A stretch of DNA of 64,000 nt from Clostridia bacterium (GCA_900770255.1 CAAGJN010000012.1:7215-71214), one strand, 5' to 3'; positions 17,920-26,293 are shown, counted from the stretch's first letter. Program-made: numbers and translations. Notes: generated by a model not told the origin, from the sequence alone.

Positions 17920-18774
17920 TCACGCGGTAAACATCGTGCCCATGCCCTCATCGGTGAGCATCTCGATAAGGATCGAGTGGGGCACGCGCCCGTCAATGAT
18001 GAAAACTCTGTGAACGCCGAGGTTTATGGCGTTGATGCAACACTCGGCTTTCGGGATCATGCCGCCGCTGATGACGCCGCTTTTTATAAGCTGCGGCGCA
18101 TCATCTGCTCTGATAACGGAGATCAGCGTATTCGGGTCGTTCTTGTCCTGAAGAATGCCGCCGATATCGGTCATGGATATCAGACTCTCCGCGCCGAGCG
18201 CGCCGGCTATCATGGCCGCCGCTGTGTCGGCGTTGATGTTGTAGACGCTGCCCTCGCTGTCGCAGCCGACGGTGGAGACGATCGGAATATAGCCCTTGTC
18301 GATCACGTCAAGGATAGGTTGAATATTGATGTTCGTTATCTCGCCGACAAAGCCGAGCTCTTCGTTTTTTGCTCTCGCCTCGATCATGTGTCCGTCTATG
18401 CCGGACAGGCCGATTGCCATACCGCCCTTGTTCTGCACGAGGTTGACGAGGCTTTTGTTGACCTTGCCCGCGAGCACCATCTGAACAATGTCCGCAGTCT
18501 CCTTGTCGGTCACGCGCAGTCCGTTTATAAATTCACTCTTTTTGCCGATCTTTTGCAGCATATCGGTGATCTCAGGCCCGCCGCCGTGGACGAGCACAAC
18601 CTTTATGCCAATCAGCGACAGCAGCACGATATCGCGCATAACTGAATCCTTGAGCGTCTCGCTCGTCATGGCGTTGCCGCCGTATTTTATGACGACTATC
18701 TTGCCGGAATATTCCTGTATATAAGGCAGGGCGTGTACGAGTACCCGCGCGCGGTCCGCGTTTGAAATGTCCAT
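17920..18774 (-). CDS. argB: Acetylglutamate kinase
   Basis: Phosphorylates N-acetylglutamate, step 2 of arginine synthesis and a common site of arginine feedback. The 284-residue amino-acid kinase fold carries VVIKYGGNAMTS near the N-terminus, VLVHGGGPEI, and the C-terminal nucleotide region NINADTAAAMIAGALGAESL. A start at 18774 (GGGAG with 8-nt spacing) is more likely than the GTG at 18783. Whether it is of the arginine-sensitive type cannot be decided here; the N-terminal helix region (ADRARVLVHALPYIQEY) resembles that of sensitive forms. Confidence 0.95.
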   Translation of the reverse strand: MDISNADRARVLVHALPYIQEYSGKIVVIKYGGNAMTSETLKDSVMRDIVLLSLIGIKVVLVHGGGPEITDMLQKIGKKSEFINGLRVTDKETADIVQMVLAGKVNKSLVNLVQNKGGMAIGLSGIDGHMIEARAKNEELGFVGEITNINIQPILDVIDKGYIPIVSTVGCDSEGSVYNINADTAAAMIAGALGAESLISMTDIGGILQDKNDPNTLISVIRADDAPQLIKSGVISGGMIPKAECCINAINLGVHRVFIIDGRVPHSILIEMLTDEGMGTMFTA

Positions 18775-18808
18775 TTTTTTCACTCCCGTTTCTAAGCTTG
18801 CACGGCGG

Positions 18809-20020
18809 TCAGGTGCGGTAGTCGCCGTTTATCTTTACGTAGTCGTAGGTCAGATCGCAGCCCCAGGCTGTCGATGAGCTCTCGCCGGATTTGAGGTCAA
18901 TTAAAATGTCTATCTCCTCCTCGGAGAGTATTTCCTTGGCCTTTTCCTCCGAGAAGTCAACGCCCGCGCCGTTTTCGCACACGAGAATGTCGCCTTTGGA
19001 GGACTCAAAACGGACGTCGATTTTACCTACGTCAACGTCCGCGCCGCTGTAGCCTATCGCGCAGAGAACCCTGCCCCAGTTTGCGTCCGCGCCGAACATC
19101 GCGGCTTTCGTCAGCGACGAGCACACGACGCTCTTTGCCACGGTTTTTGCAGTCTCTTTGTCCGCGGCGCCGCTGACCTTACATTCGAGCAGCTTTGTCG
19201 CGCCCTCACCGTCCGCCGCTATCCTGCGGCAGAGCCAGACGGTAATGCTGTTGAGAGCCTTCATGAACTCGTCAAAGTCCGCGCCCTCGCTCTTTATCTC
19301 TCTGTTGCCGGCCATGCCGTTTGCAAGCACGGTCACCATGTCGTTTGTCGAGGTGTCGCCGTCGATGCTTATCATGTTGAAGGTCTCCGCAACGTCAGAG
19401 GAGAGCGCCTTTTGAAGCATCTCGCTGCTGATGGCACAGTCCGTCGTGATGAACACGAGCATCGTCGCCATGTTAGGATGTATCATGCCCGAGCCCTTAG
19501 CGATACCGCCTATCCTGCATTCGACCCCGCCGATCTCAAAGCTCAAGGATATTTCCTTTTTCTTTGTGTCGGTGGTCATTATGGCCTCGGCCGCCTGCTC
19601 CGAGTTGTCGCCGAGCCCGGCCTTCAGCTCAGGAATGCCGGAGGCTATCGGTACGATGTCGAGCGGCTGGCCGATAACACCGGTCGAGGCGACAATTACG
19701 TCGCCGCTCTTTATGCCGAGAACAGAAGAGAGCAGGTCGCATGTGCGCTCGGCTATTTCGATTCCGTTTGCGTTGCAGGTGTTGGCGTTGCCGCTGTTGC
19801 AGATGACCGCCTGCGCCCTGCCGTCCTCAAGGTGCTTTTTCGTCACGGTGAGCGGAGCGCCCTTGACGAGATTTGCGGTGTATACGGCGGCGGCGTTTGC
19901 CACATTTTCGCTGTATATCAGCGCAAGATCCCTCTTTGTCCTGTTCTTGCGTATGCCGCAGTGGACGCCGGAGGCCTTAAAGCCCTTAGCGGCGCAGACG
20001 CCGCCGGATATGATTTTCAT
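18809..20020 (-). CDS. argJ: Bifunctional glutamate N-acetyltransferase / amino-acid acetyltransferase
   Basis: Transfers acetyl from N-acetylornithine to glutamate (cyclic arginine pathway) and may also use acetyl-CoA. The 403-residue precursor is of the self-cleaving Ntn type: GSGMIHPNMATMLVF holds the Ala-Thr cleavage site, where Thr becomes the N-terminal nucleophile of the beta chain. CNSGNANTCNAN and GADANWGRVLCAIGYSG are further signatures. The ATG at 20020, with GAGGGGG upstream, replaces a longer reading without a ribosome binding site. The recycling route fits the absence of argE and argA nearby. Confidence 0.95.
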   Translation of the reverse strand: MKIISGGVCAAKGFKASGVHCGIRKNRTKRDLALIYSENVANAAAVYTANLVKGAPLTVTKKHLEDGRAQAVICNSGNANTCNANGIEIAERTCDLLSSVLGIKSGDVIVASTGVIGQPLDIVPIASGIPELKAGLGDNSEQAAEAIMTTDTKKKEISLSFEIGGVECRIGGIAKGSGMIHPNMATMLVFITTDCAISSEMLQKALSSDVAETFNMISIDGDTSTNDMVTVLANGMAGNREIKSEGADFDEFMKALNSITVWLCRRIAADGEGATKLLECKVSGAADKETAKTVAKSVVCSSLTKAAMFGADANWGRVLCAIGYSGADVDVGKIDVRFESSKGDILVCENGAGVDFSEEKAKEILSEEEIDILIDLKSGESSSTAWGCDLTYDYVKINGDYRT

Positions 20021-20033
20021 GTCAGTTTCCCCC

Positions 20034-20957
20034 TCATATATCAAGGCCGAAGGCCTTATCCTTGCCTGTGACAAGGTTCAGATTTTCAAGCGCGGCGCCC
20101 GAAGCGCCCTTGCCGAGATTGTCGTATACGGCGGTGAGCAGTATACGCTCCCCGTTGCCGTAGACGGAGATCTTCATGCTGTCCTTGCCCGAGAGCGCGC
20201 CGGCGCAGAGAAAGCCGCCGTTGTCGGCATGCCCGCAGAAGGTGACAACCGGGCCTGCGTATTTTGAGCGGTATATTTCCGCTATATCGGAAGATTTGCA
20301 GCTTATCTGTTCGGCAAACAGCGGAACGGTGACCTGCATGCCGCTGTAAAAATCATCGACTACGGGGCAGAATATCGGAGCGTTGTCGATCCCGGTTATG
20401 CCCTTCATCTCTTTTAAGTGCTTGTGCTGCTGCCCGAGCCCGTACTGTCTGGGCGCAGAGAGCAGCGAGCCTTTTTCTTCGCCCTCATATTCTTCGATCA
20501 TCTTCTTGCCGCCTCCGCTGTAGCCTGTGAGCGAGTAGCAGGAGAGCAGCGCGTTTCTGCCGAGTACGCCCGCTTCAACGAGCGGGTAGACGAGCGCTAT
20601 AAATCCGCCCGCGTGGCAGCCGGGGACTGCGATGCGCTTTGATTTGATTATGTTCTGCTCGAAAGCCTCAGACAGCTCGGGAAAGCCGTAAGCCCAGCCT
20701 TCGGCGGTGCGGTGTGCGGTGGATGTGTCGATGATAACGGTGTCGGGATTTTCAACGAGCTCGACCGCCTCGACCGCCGCGGCGTCCGGCAGGCAGAGAA
20801 AAGCGACATCGGCGCCGTTCAGCGCCTGCTTTCTGCTTGCGGCGTCCTTTCGCTGAGCTTCGGAGAGTGTTATAAGCTCAATGTCGTCCCTCGACGCGAG
20901 CCTGTCATGTATTCGCAGGCCGGTCGTACCTGCGCTGCCGTCAATAAAAATTTTCAT
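20034..20957 (-). CDS. argC: N-acetyl-gamma-glutamyl-phosphate reductase, type 2
   Basis: NADPH-dependent reduction of acetylglutamyl phosphate to the semialdehyde, step 3 of arginine synthesis. The 307-residue product is of the short type 2 group: KIFIDGSAGTTGLRIHDRL at the N-terminus and the catalytic Cys in AVPGCHAGGFIALVYP. The ATG at 20957 has AGGAG upstream; the open frame continues back to 21047 but without support. It heads the argC-J-B-D-F operon and follows a promoter with two ARG boxes. Confidence 0.95.
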   Translation of the reverse strand: MKIFIDGSAGTTGLRIHDRLASRDDIELITLSEAQRKDAASRKQALNGADVAFLCLPDAAAVEAVELVENPDTVIIDTSTAHRTAEGWAYGFPELSEAFEQNIIKSKRIAVPGCHAGGFIALVYPLVEAGVLGRNALLSCYSLTGYSGGGKKMIEEYEGEEKGSLLSAPRQYGLGQQHKHLKEMKGITGIDNAPIFCPVVDDFYSGMQVTVPLFAEQISCKSSDIAEIYRSKYAGPVVTFCGHADNGGFLCAGALSGKDSMKISVYGNGERILLTAVYDNLGKGASGAALENLNLVTGKDKAFGLDI

Positions 20958-20997
20958 AGCCTGCTCCTGCTTCGAAAAAATGCGTTTTTGTGGATCC

Positions 20998-21021
20998 GGC
21001 GCCGGCAGTAACGCCGGCGCC
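20998..21021 (-). promoter_or_regulatory. GC-rich hairpin in the argC leader
   Basis: Perfect inverted repeat GGCGCCGGC - N6 - GCCGGCGCC between the promoter and argC. The T-run TTTTTT lies 17 nt further on in the minus direction, so it is at best a weak terminator. It may stabilise the leader. No T-box motif is present. Confidence 0.5.
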
Positions 21022-21032
21022 ATTCGCTGAGA

Positions 21033-21090
21033 TGTAAGTTTATTCATTCAAGCAAGTAATAATATACCATAAAATGTATAATTATTCAAG
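21033..21090 (-). promoter_or_regulatory. argC operon promoter with two ARG boxes
   Basis: Minus strand: TTGAAT (21084-21089), 17-bp spacer, TATATT (21061-21066). CTTGAATAATTATACATT (21073-21090) covers the -35 and spacer and matches the ArgR/AhrC box (TGAATAWWWATTCA type). A second match, TGAATAAACTTACA (21033-21046), lies just downstream of the start site. This layout predicts repression by ArgR with arginine. No argR gene is in the window. Confidence 0.75.
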
Positions 21091-21188
21091 TAATTTGAGA
21101 TAATAAATTCAACTTTGTTAATGATGTACCATACATGGGGCTAACACAGATAAGCTTTGTTGCATTTGACAGCGGCGAAGAAAAAACA

Positions 21189-21220
21189 GTAAAAAAATTC
21201 GGCAGGGGAGAACCCTGCCG
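21189..21220 (-). terminator. Terminator of the bile salt hydrolase gene
   Basis: Stem CGGCAGGG / CCCTGCCG (21200-21207 with 21213-21220), then AATTTTTTT on the minus strand, 8 bp after the stop codon. Confidence 0.88.
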
Positions 21221-21227
21221 TGAAAAA

Positions 21228-22202
21228 TCAATTCTGATATCTGAACTCCTCTTTGTCGAGCATCGGATAGCGGATGAGGGTGCTGCCGTCAAGCTCCTCC
21301 CGGTGCATATCGACTGCGTTAATGCCGCGGCCGCTGTAGGTTGTGTAGTAGTATATGCCTCTGTCTGCGTTCCAGCAGGAGGTGTATATCGTGATCTCAT
21401 ATTTGCCTTCTCCGACCTCGCAGCAGCCGCGCTGCTGATCGACAGAGCCGAGAATATGGAAGAACTGGCCTACGCTCTCCTCTTCGGAGTCTCCGGAGAC
21501 CGAGTGCAGCTTTGTGAATGCGGCCCTGACAAAACGCGATGCGGAGGACAGGTCGCCGGGCAGGCCGAGCGCGCCCATGCCGCGGCTGTAAGTGTGAAGC
21601 TCAAGCTTGTCGGAAAAGAGGTTTTCCGGCTGCTTCGGCGACAGATGCATGTAGTTGTTTAAGCTGAACATCTGCTGATCAAACGGGGGGTTATTTGTGA
21701 GCACGCCGACGGGGTTTTCGTATATCTTCAAGCCGTCCTTGACCGCTTCAACCGTTATCGCGCCGCTCTTGTCCGCGATTATCCAATGGAGCTGTGCCGC
21801 CGGAAAGTGCTCGTTATACGGCGTGCCGACGAGGTTTATTTTTTCGATCGCCGCCCGGGCTTCACCGAGCGTGGAAAATTGGCTGAGAACCCACGGGATA
21901 AATTCAAACTGCGCGACATTTGTTTCGCCGTCCTGCGTCTGAGTATAGTGCGCGTTGCCGACAAAGTTGAGCCCTGCCATGCCGAGACCTTTTTCGTTGA
22001 CTGCGTCATAGTAGAGCGGATAATTTTCAAAGACATGCGCCATGCCGATCACAGCGTAATGGCTGTCCGTCCGGCCGCCGTGGCGAAAGGCAAGGGGATA
22101 GCGGCGCGGCATGATCGTTATTTCCTCACCGTAGGAAAACTCATAGTCAAGAGTCCTGCCCATATAGAGATCCTTTGTCTGATAAGTTGCTGCTGTGCAC
22201 AT
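21228..22202 (-). CDS. bsh: Choloylglycine hydrolase family protein, probable bile salt hydrolase
   Basis: Cleaves glycine or taurine from conjugated bile salts; an Ntn hydrolase whose Cys2 becomes the N-terminal nucleophile once Met is removed. The 324-residue product begins MCTAATY. Catalytic residues can be matched: Cys2, Arg16 and Asp19 in GRTLDYE, Asn in GVLTNNPPF and Arg in SASRFVRAAF. GLGMAGLNFVGNAHY and SRGMGALGLPGDLSS are typical of bile salt hydrolases rather than penicillin acylases. GGAGG precedes the ATG at 22202; an upstream open frame to 22502 is not used because Cys2 must be second. It is a single gene with its own terminator. No secretion signal is seen, so it is cytoplasmic. 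It points to an intestinal habitat. Confidence 0.92.
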   Translation of the reverse strand: MCTAATYQTKDLYMGRTLDYEFSYGEEITIMPRRYPLAFRHGGRTDSHYAVIGMAHVFENYPLYYDAVNEKGLGMAGLNFVGNAHYTQTQDGETNVAQFEFIPWVLSQFSTLGEARAAIEKINLVGTPYNEHFPAAQLHWIIADKSGAITVEAVKDGLKIYENPVGVLTNNPPFDQQMFSLNNYMHLSPKQPENLFSDKLELHTYSRGMGALGLPGDLSSASRFVRAAFTKLHSVSGDSEEESVGQFFHILGSVDQQRGCCEVGEGKYEITIYTSCWNADRGIYYYTTYSGRGINAVDMHREELDGSTLIRYPMLDKEEFRYQN

Positions 22203-22233
22203 AGCGGCCTCCGTGTTTTCGTCATAATATTGA

Positions 22234-22264
22234 AGTATACTATAAGTTTGCACACTAAAGTGTG
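22234..22264 (-). promoter_or_regulatory. bsh promoter region with a 14-bp palindrome
   Basis: A -10 like TATACT lies at 22234-22239 (minus strand). The perfect palindrome CACACT-AA-AGTGTG (22251-22264) sits exactly where the -35 is expected, 17 bp upstream. It is a candidate operator for a repressor or activator of bsh; the regulator is unknown. Confidence 0.55.
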
Positions 22265-22742
22265 AATATTCAAAGAACAGATTTTTAACATTAAGGATAA
22301 GATTTACAGACGGCTTAAAGCCTTGTTCGGCGTTTTTGTCTGAGAAAAAACGCCGAAAAGAAAAGGCGGACGGAGTTTTACCACTGCACCCTACGCACGC
22401 CGCCGCACGGCGGAAAGTCCGATAGTACCAATCTGTTGCCCGTGCATACGTCTGCAAGTCCGCTTTGCGGACGAGCGAAGGCCGGCGAGACTTGCTGAGC
22501 AAGCCATTTCCTCGTTTGGTGCATCGGTTGCATCAAATGCCGTGCGTCGACATTGGTTTATAATGATAACAACGTGAATGTTACTGTTTGCTTTTCCTTA
22601 TCTTTTTAATGATGCTTTACTTCAATTATTTGATATATTAGACAAAATCCCCTTGTTTTTTTCTTGTACGGTGGTATAATAAAAACCAAAGACGCGAAAA
22701 AAACGATCTCTGTTATGACTAAAAACAAGGAGATGTCATGCA
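22265..22742. other. Intergenic region with hairpins, no gene seen
   Basis: About 480 bp between divergent bsh and the EcsC-like gene. It contains a strong hairpin TTCGGCGTTTTT - N7 - AAAAACGCCGAA near 22326-22357. Two smaller stems follow (GTCCG/CGGAC near 22471-22485 and a CTTGC...GCAAG stem near 22490-22503). The stretch 22360-22550 is G+C-rich, unlike the AT-rich gene that follows. It may be an interspersed repeat; a single copy cannot prove it. Confidence 0.45.
22653..22680 (+). promoter_or_regulatory. Promoter of the EcsC-like/SHOCT gene
   Basis: TTGTTT (22653-22658), 16-bp spacer, TATAAT (22675-22680), 62 bp before the start codon. Confidence 0.65.
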
Positions 22743-23774
22743 ATGGAAAATCAAATGCAAGTCGCTAAAGAAGTTTCTTTAGAAAATATTATTACAGCAT
22801 CGGTAAAAATTCCCGGTGTGAAAGTTGACAGGAATAAATTTCTGGAAGAAATGTTCTCATCAGAAAACGTTAATTTGCAAGATATTCTGAGCTTTGGCCC
22901 GATTGAAGCCGGGGTGTCGAGAGAAAAGCTTTCACAGCTTTCCGGAAAACTTATTATAAAACGCACGAGCCAATCTTCAATCGCTTCGTTTGCAGCCGGA
23001 ATACCGGGAGGTCTTGCCATGGCTGCAACGATTCCCGCAGATGTGCTTCAGTTTTTTGGAATGGCGCTTAGATTAGCTCAAGAACTCTCATATTTATATG
23101 GAGCGCAGGATTTGTGGCATGATGGGGAGATTGATGATGAACGGATAAAATCTCAGTTGATAATGTATTGCGGCGTTATGTTCGGCGTTTCAGGTGCGGT
23201 TTCCGGTGTCAGAGTTCTGTCAGCGCAAGTAGCTAAAACAACATTAAAAAAGCTTCCGCAAAAGGCTTTAACAAAAACCTTTTGGTATCCTATTGTGAAG
23301 CAAATAGGAAAAGCGATTGGTGTTAAAGTCACCAAAACTGCGGTTGCGCAGGGCGTGTCAAAAGCGATACCGATTATCGGGGGTGTTATTTCCGGGGGGT
23401 TGAATTTTGCTTCTATGATGCCGATGGCAAAGAGATTAAACACGGCATTTGACAAAGCTTGCTTTGACTATAGCGAGGAAGAACTTAACTCCGATATCAA
23501 TGAGATAGAAAGAGTTGCTTCGTATGTTGATGTCGAGCCGCCGAAGCTTCAAAAAGAAATATCGGCAGTTAAAGATAAAGTTTCCCAAGGCATTAAGTCT
23601 GTTGGTTCTGGACTTTCCGGGTTGCTTAATAAAAAGGCAGATGGCATTTCTGGCGTTGAAGAGTCATATGATGAGAAGATAGAGAAGGTAAAGAAACTGA
23701 AGGATCTGCTTGATATCGGAGCGATAACGCAAGAAGAGTTTGATATAAAAAAGAAAGAAATATTAGACCTTTGA
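22743..23774 (+). CDS. EcsC-like protein with a C-terminal SHOCT domain
   Basis: Function unknown. The 343-residue product has a central hydrophobic block resembling EcsC-family proteins (FAAGIPGGLAMAATIPADVL, then FFGMALRLAQELSYLYGAQD). More hydrophobic, glycine-rich segments follow (FGVSGAVSGVRVLSAQVAK; IPIIGGVISGGLNFASMMP). The C-terminus is a SHOCT-type motif of about 30 residues (KVKKLKDLLDIGAITQEEF...KKKEILDL), often found at the ends of membrane-associated proteins. Start ATG at 22743 is 10 nt after AAGGAG; an ATG at 22738 is in another frame. The gene is clearly richer in A+T than its surroundings and has its own promoter and terminator, which suggests later acquisition. Confidence 0.82.
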   Translation: MENQMQVAKEVSLENIITASVKIPGVKVDRNKFLEEMFSSENVNLQDILSFGPIEAGVSREKLSQLSGKLIIKRTSQSSIASFAAGIPGGLAMAATIPADVLQFFGMALRLAQELSYLYGAQDLWHDGEIDDERIKSQLIMYCGVMFGVSGAVSGVRVLSAQVAKTTLKKLPQKALTKTFWYPIVKQIGKAIGVKVTKTAVAQGVSKAIPIIGGVISGGLNFASMMPMAKRLNTAFDKACFDYSEEELNSDINEIERVASYVDVEPPKLQKEISAVKDKVSQGIKSVGSGLSGLLNKKADGISGVEESYDEKIEKVKKLKDLLDIGAITQEEFDIKKKEILDL

Positions 23775-23784
23775 TCAAAATCAC

Positions 23785-23816
23785 GACCCGGCACTTTAAA
23801 GTGCCGGGTCTTTGTC
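23785..23816 (+). terminator. Strong terminator between convergent genes
   Basis: A 13-bp perfect stem GACCCGGCACTTT / AAAGTGCCGGGTC (23785-23810) followed by TTTGTCTTTG. It ends the EcsC-like gene and may also act on the ABC transporter operon from the other side. Confidence 0.9.
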
Positions 23817-23828
23817 TTTGCTGTTATT

Positions 23829-24569
23829 TTATCTCGCCAAAAATCTGGAGAGGAAGTCGCGGGTCTTGGGATCCTGCGGATTCTCAAAGATGTCCTTCGG
23901 ATTGCCCTCTTCGCAGATGAGGCCATCCGCCATGAAGACGACGTTTGTGGAAACATCCCTTGCGAATGCCATCTCGTGCGTGACAACAATCATCGTCAGA
24001 CCCTCCTGCGCGAGGCCGCGCATAACGTCGAGAACCTCGCCCACCATCTGCGGATCGAGCGCGCTCGTCGGCTCGTCAAAGAGCAGCACCTCGGGCTCCA
24101 TCGCAAGCGCGCGCGCGATTGCGACGCGCTGTTTCTGGCCGCCGGAGAGTTGGGCGGGCTTTGCGTTGATATACGGCGCCATGCCGACCTTTTTAAGATA
24201 CTTCATGGCAATCTCCTCGGCCTGCTTGCGGTTGCGCTTGAGAACCGATACCTGACCTGTTACGCAGTTGCCCAGAGCCGTCATGTTGTTGAACAGATTA
24301 AAGCTCTGGAACACCATTCCGACCTTTGCTCTGTACCGCGAAAGGCTGAAATCGTGGGCGGTGATGTCCTGCCCGTGATATAGCACCTCGCCGGCGGTGG
24401 GAGTTTCGAGAAGATTGATGCAGCGCAGCATCGTGCTCTTGCCGGAGCCGGAGGCGCCGATGATGCTGAGAACCTCTCCCTTGTCCACGCTCAGATTTAT
24501 GTCGCGCAGAACAACGTTGTCGCCGAACTGCTTCTGAAGGTGTCTGAGCTCAATAACTTTTTCTGCCAT
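23829..24569 (-). CDS. Polar amino-acid ABC transporter, ATP-binding protein
   Basis: ATPase of an importer of the polar amino-acid family (GlnQ/HisP type). The 246-residue product has Walker [21 protein letters not shown]-loop [11 protein letters not shown], the signature [17 protein letters not shown], Walker [15 protein letters not shown] and the H-loop [20 protein letters not shown] lies before the ATG. It follows the permease gene by 3 bp. The lysine riboswitch upstream of the operon indicates lysine as the likely substrate. Confidence 0.94.
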   Translation of the reverse strand: MAEKVIELRHLQKQFGDNVVLRDINLSVDKGEVLSIIGASGSGKSTMLRCINLLETPTAGEVLYHGQDITAHDFSLSRYRAKVGMVFQSFNLFNNMTALGNCVTGQVSVLKRNRKQAEEIAMKYLKKVGMAPYINAKPAQLSGGQKQRVAIARALAMEPEVLLFDEPTSALDPQMVGEVLDVMRGLAQEGLTMIVVTHEMAFARDVSTNVVFMADGLICEEGNPKDIFENPQDPKTRDFLSRFLAR

Positions 24570-24572
24570 AAC

Positions 24573-25340
24573 TCAGCCCTCCTCTTTACTGACGTGTATC
24601 TCGGCCTCAGAGTCGCTCTGTGAGCCGAAAACGGTGTAGGTGTCCTTGCCTGCGAGTTTCTTCTCGATGAGGCGCAGCAGGCGCGTAATTGTGAAGGTCA
24701 TGATGAAGTAGATCACGCAGACGACCAGGTAGGTCTGGAAGGTCTGGAAGTTCTGCCTTTTGATGATACCCGCGAAGTAGTAAAGCTCTGTAACGCCGAT
24801 AACATTAAGAACTGAGGTGTCCTTGATATTGATGACGAATTCGTTGCTTACTGACGGCAGGATATTGCGCATGACCTGCGGGATGATGACTTTGAACATC
24901 GTCTGCGAGTGGGTCATGCCGATTGACATAGCGCCCTCGAACTGCCCTTTGTCAATGGAGATTATGCCGCCGCGGACGATCTCGGCCATATATGCGCCGG
25001 TGTTGATTGAGACTATCAGCATACCCGAGGGGATGAGGGGCAGCGTGTTGCCGCCCGTCGCAAAAGCGTAGCCCCAGTATATGACCATCGACTGAACCAT
25101 CATGGGCGTGCCGCGAAAGACCTCAACGTAGACCGCGATGATCGCGTTGAGTATCTTGTGAAGCGCGCGCAGCACCGGGTTCTTTGAGAGTGCCGCCGTG
25201 CGGATAATGCCGGTGAGAAGGCCGATAATGAGACCTATCACCGTACCGACAAGCGAGATAAGCAGGGTGTTGCCCACGCCCTTTAAGAGCAGAGGATAGT
25301 ATTTTACGAGTATGTTTAGAACGTCATTTAAAAAGCTCAT
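24573..25340 (-). CDS. Polar amino-acid ABC transporter, permease
   Basis: Membrane subunit of the importer. The 255-residue HisM/GlnP-type protein has an N-terminal conserved start (YYPLLLKGVGNTLLISLVGT), about five helices, and the cytoplasmic EAA-like loop (GGIISIDKGQFEGAMSIGMT...) that contacts the ATPase. A single permease gene implies a homodimer. A charged C-terminal tail of about 40 residues is longer than usual. It lies 11 bp after the binding-protein gene. Confidence 0.93.
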   Translation of the reverse strand: MSFLNDVLNILVKYYPLLLKGVGNTLLISLVGTVIGLIIGLLTGIIRTAALSKNPVLRALHKILNAIIAVYVEVFRGTPMMVQSMVIYWGYAFATGGNTLPLIPSGMLIVSINTGAYMAEIVRGGIISIDKGQFEGAMSIGMTHSQTMFKVIIPQVMRNILPSVSNEFVINIKDTSVLNVIGVTELYYFAGIIKRQNFQTFQTYLVVCVIYFIMTFTITRLLRLIEKKLAGKDTYTVFGSQSDSEAEIHVSKEEG

Positions 25341-25351
25341 ATCTACTCCGA

Positions 25352-26233
25352 TTATTTCTTGATGATGATGACGAGGTTCGACTCATAGTAGGTGCTTGTG
25401 AAATCGATCTCCTTCTCGCGCTCTGCGGTCGGGCTCATGCCTGCGACGATAGCGTCGATAGCGCCGGAGTTGAGCGCGGGGATAAGGGAATCCCACTCAT
25501 ACTGATAAACCTCGAGCTTGAGGCCGAGTTTGTTAGCAACGTACTGTGCGATCTGAACGTCGTAGCCGTTTGCATAGAGGCCTTCCTTGCCCTCGCCGCT
25601 TATCGGAACAGCGCCCAGGCTCTTGCCCTCGGTGTCGGTCCAGTTGTAGGGCTTATAGGCGCACTCCATGCCGACCTTGAGCGTGCCGTTGGTCTGCGCG
25701 GGAGCGTCGCAGCTGATTGCAAACTCGTCAACAGTGCCGCCGTTTGCAATCGTGATGATCTGCTTCATGAGCTCCTGCTTCTGATCCTCGCTGATCTCAG
25801 CGAGGACTGCGTTGATCTTCTCACGCAGGGCGGAGCCGTCCTTGAGGCCGATAGCGATGCCGACGTCGGCGGCGGTCGCCTTAAAGCCGGTGTCGTTGTT
25901 CTTGAGCGGGATGTAGGTGAGGGTGCTGTCAGCCTGGCACTCGGAGAGAGCCGTCGGCTCCTCTGCGATATAGCCGTCGATAGCGCCGCTCTTTACGGCT
26001 GTGAGCAGATCGGCGAACTCGGGATAAGTGGAGGACTGAACGTCCTCGATCTGAGTGAGCGCGTCTGCGTGGAAAGTGCCTGCCTGGGCAGCGATCTTGG
26101 CGCCCTTGAGGTCGGCGAGCGACTTCGCGTTTCTGATGTCTACTGAACTGCCGCCGTTGTCGCAGCCGGTGAATATCGCTGCGCACATGACAAGCGCGAG
26201 CACAACGGCAATAATCCTCTTGGTTCTGTTCAT
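25352..26233 (-). CDS. Lysine-type ABC transporter substrate-binding lipoprotein, circularly permuted
   Basis: Extracellular receptor of the importer. The 293-residue product has a lipoprotein signal with lipobox FTGC and Cys24. The order of the binding domain is altered. Residues of about 33-165 correspond to lobe 2 of family 3 binding proteins (KSLADLKGAKIAAQAGT through the helix REKINAVLAEI). Lobe 1 (TLKVGMECAYKPYNW through TSTYYESNLVIIIKK) follows at 184-293, where the protein ends. In usual members lobe 1 comes first and runs into the SLADLKG segment, so the break falls in the hinge. The ATG at 26233 is 9 nt after AGGAG. A lysine riboswitch precedes the gene. Confidence 0.9.
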   Translation of the reverse strand: MNRTKRIIAVVLALVMCAAIFTGCDNGGSSVDIRNAKSLADLKGAKIAAQAGTFHADALTQIEDVQSSTYPEFADLLTAVKSGAIDGYIAEEPTALSECQADSTLTYIPLKNNDTGFKATAADVGIAIGLKDGSALREKINAVLAEISEDQKQELMKQIITIANGGTVDEFAISCDAPAQTNGTLKVGMECAYKPYNWTDTEGKSLGAVPISGEGKEGLYANGYDVQIAQYVANKLGLKLEVYQYEWDSLIPALNSGAIDAIVAGMSPTAEREKEIDFTSTYYESNLVIIIKK

Positions 26234-26247
26234 TAATACCATCTCCT

Positions 26248-26293
26248 GAAAAAAATTAAATAAGCCTGCGACCCGAAGAGGTATCACAGGCTT
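26248..26293 (-). terminator. Intrinsic terminator of the lysine riboswitch
   Basis: AAGCCTGTGA (26284-26293, minus strand) pairs with TCGCAGGCTT (26262-26271), then ATTTAATTTTTTT, directly before the binding-protein ribosome binding site. It is the expected expression platform for switching off with lysine. Confidence 0.85.

Noticed and set aside
20958..21047. Longer argC start, or a leader peptide
   Set aside because: Contains the leader hairpin, lacks a ribosome binding site and would add 30 residues not seen in type 2 ArgC.
22203..22502. N-terminal extension of the bile salt hydrolase by 100 residues
   Set aside because: The enzyme needs Cys at position 2, and GGAGG lies directly before the ATG at 22202; the promoter and palindrome fall inside the proposed extension.
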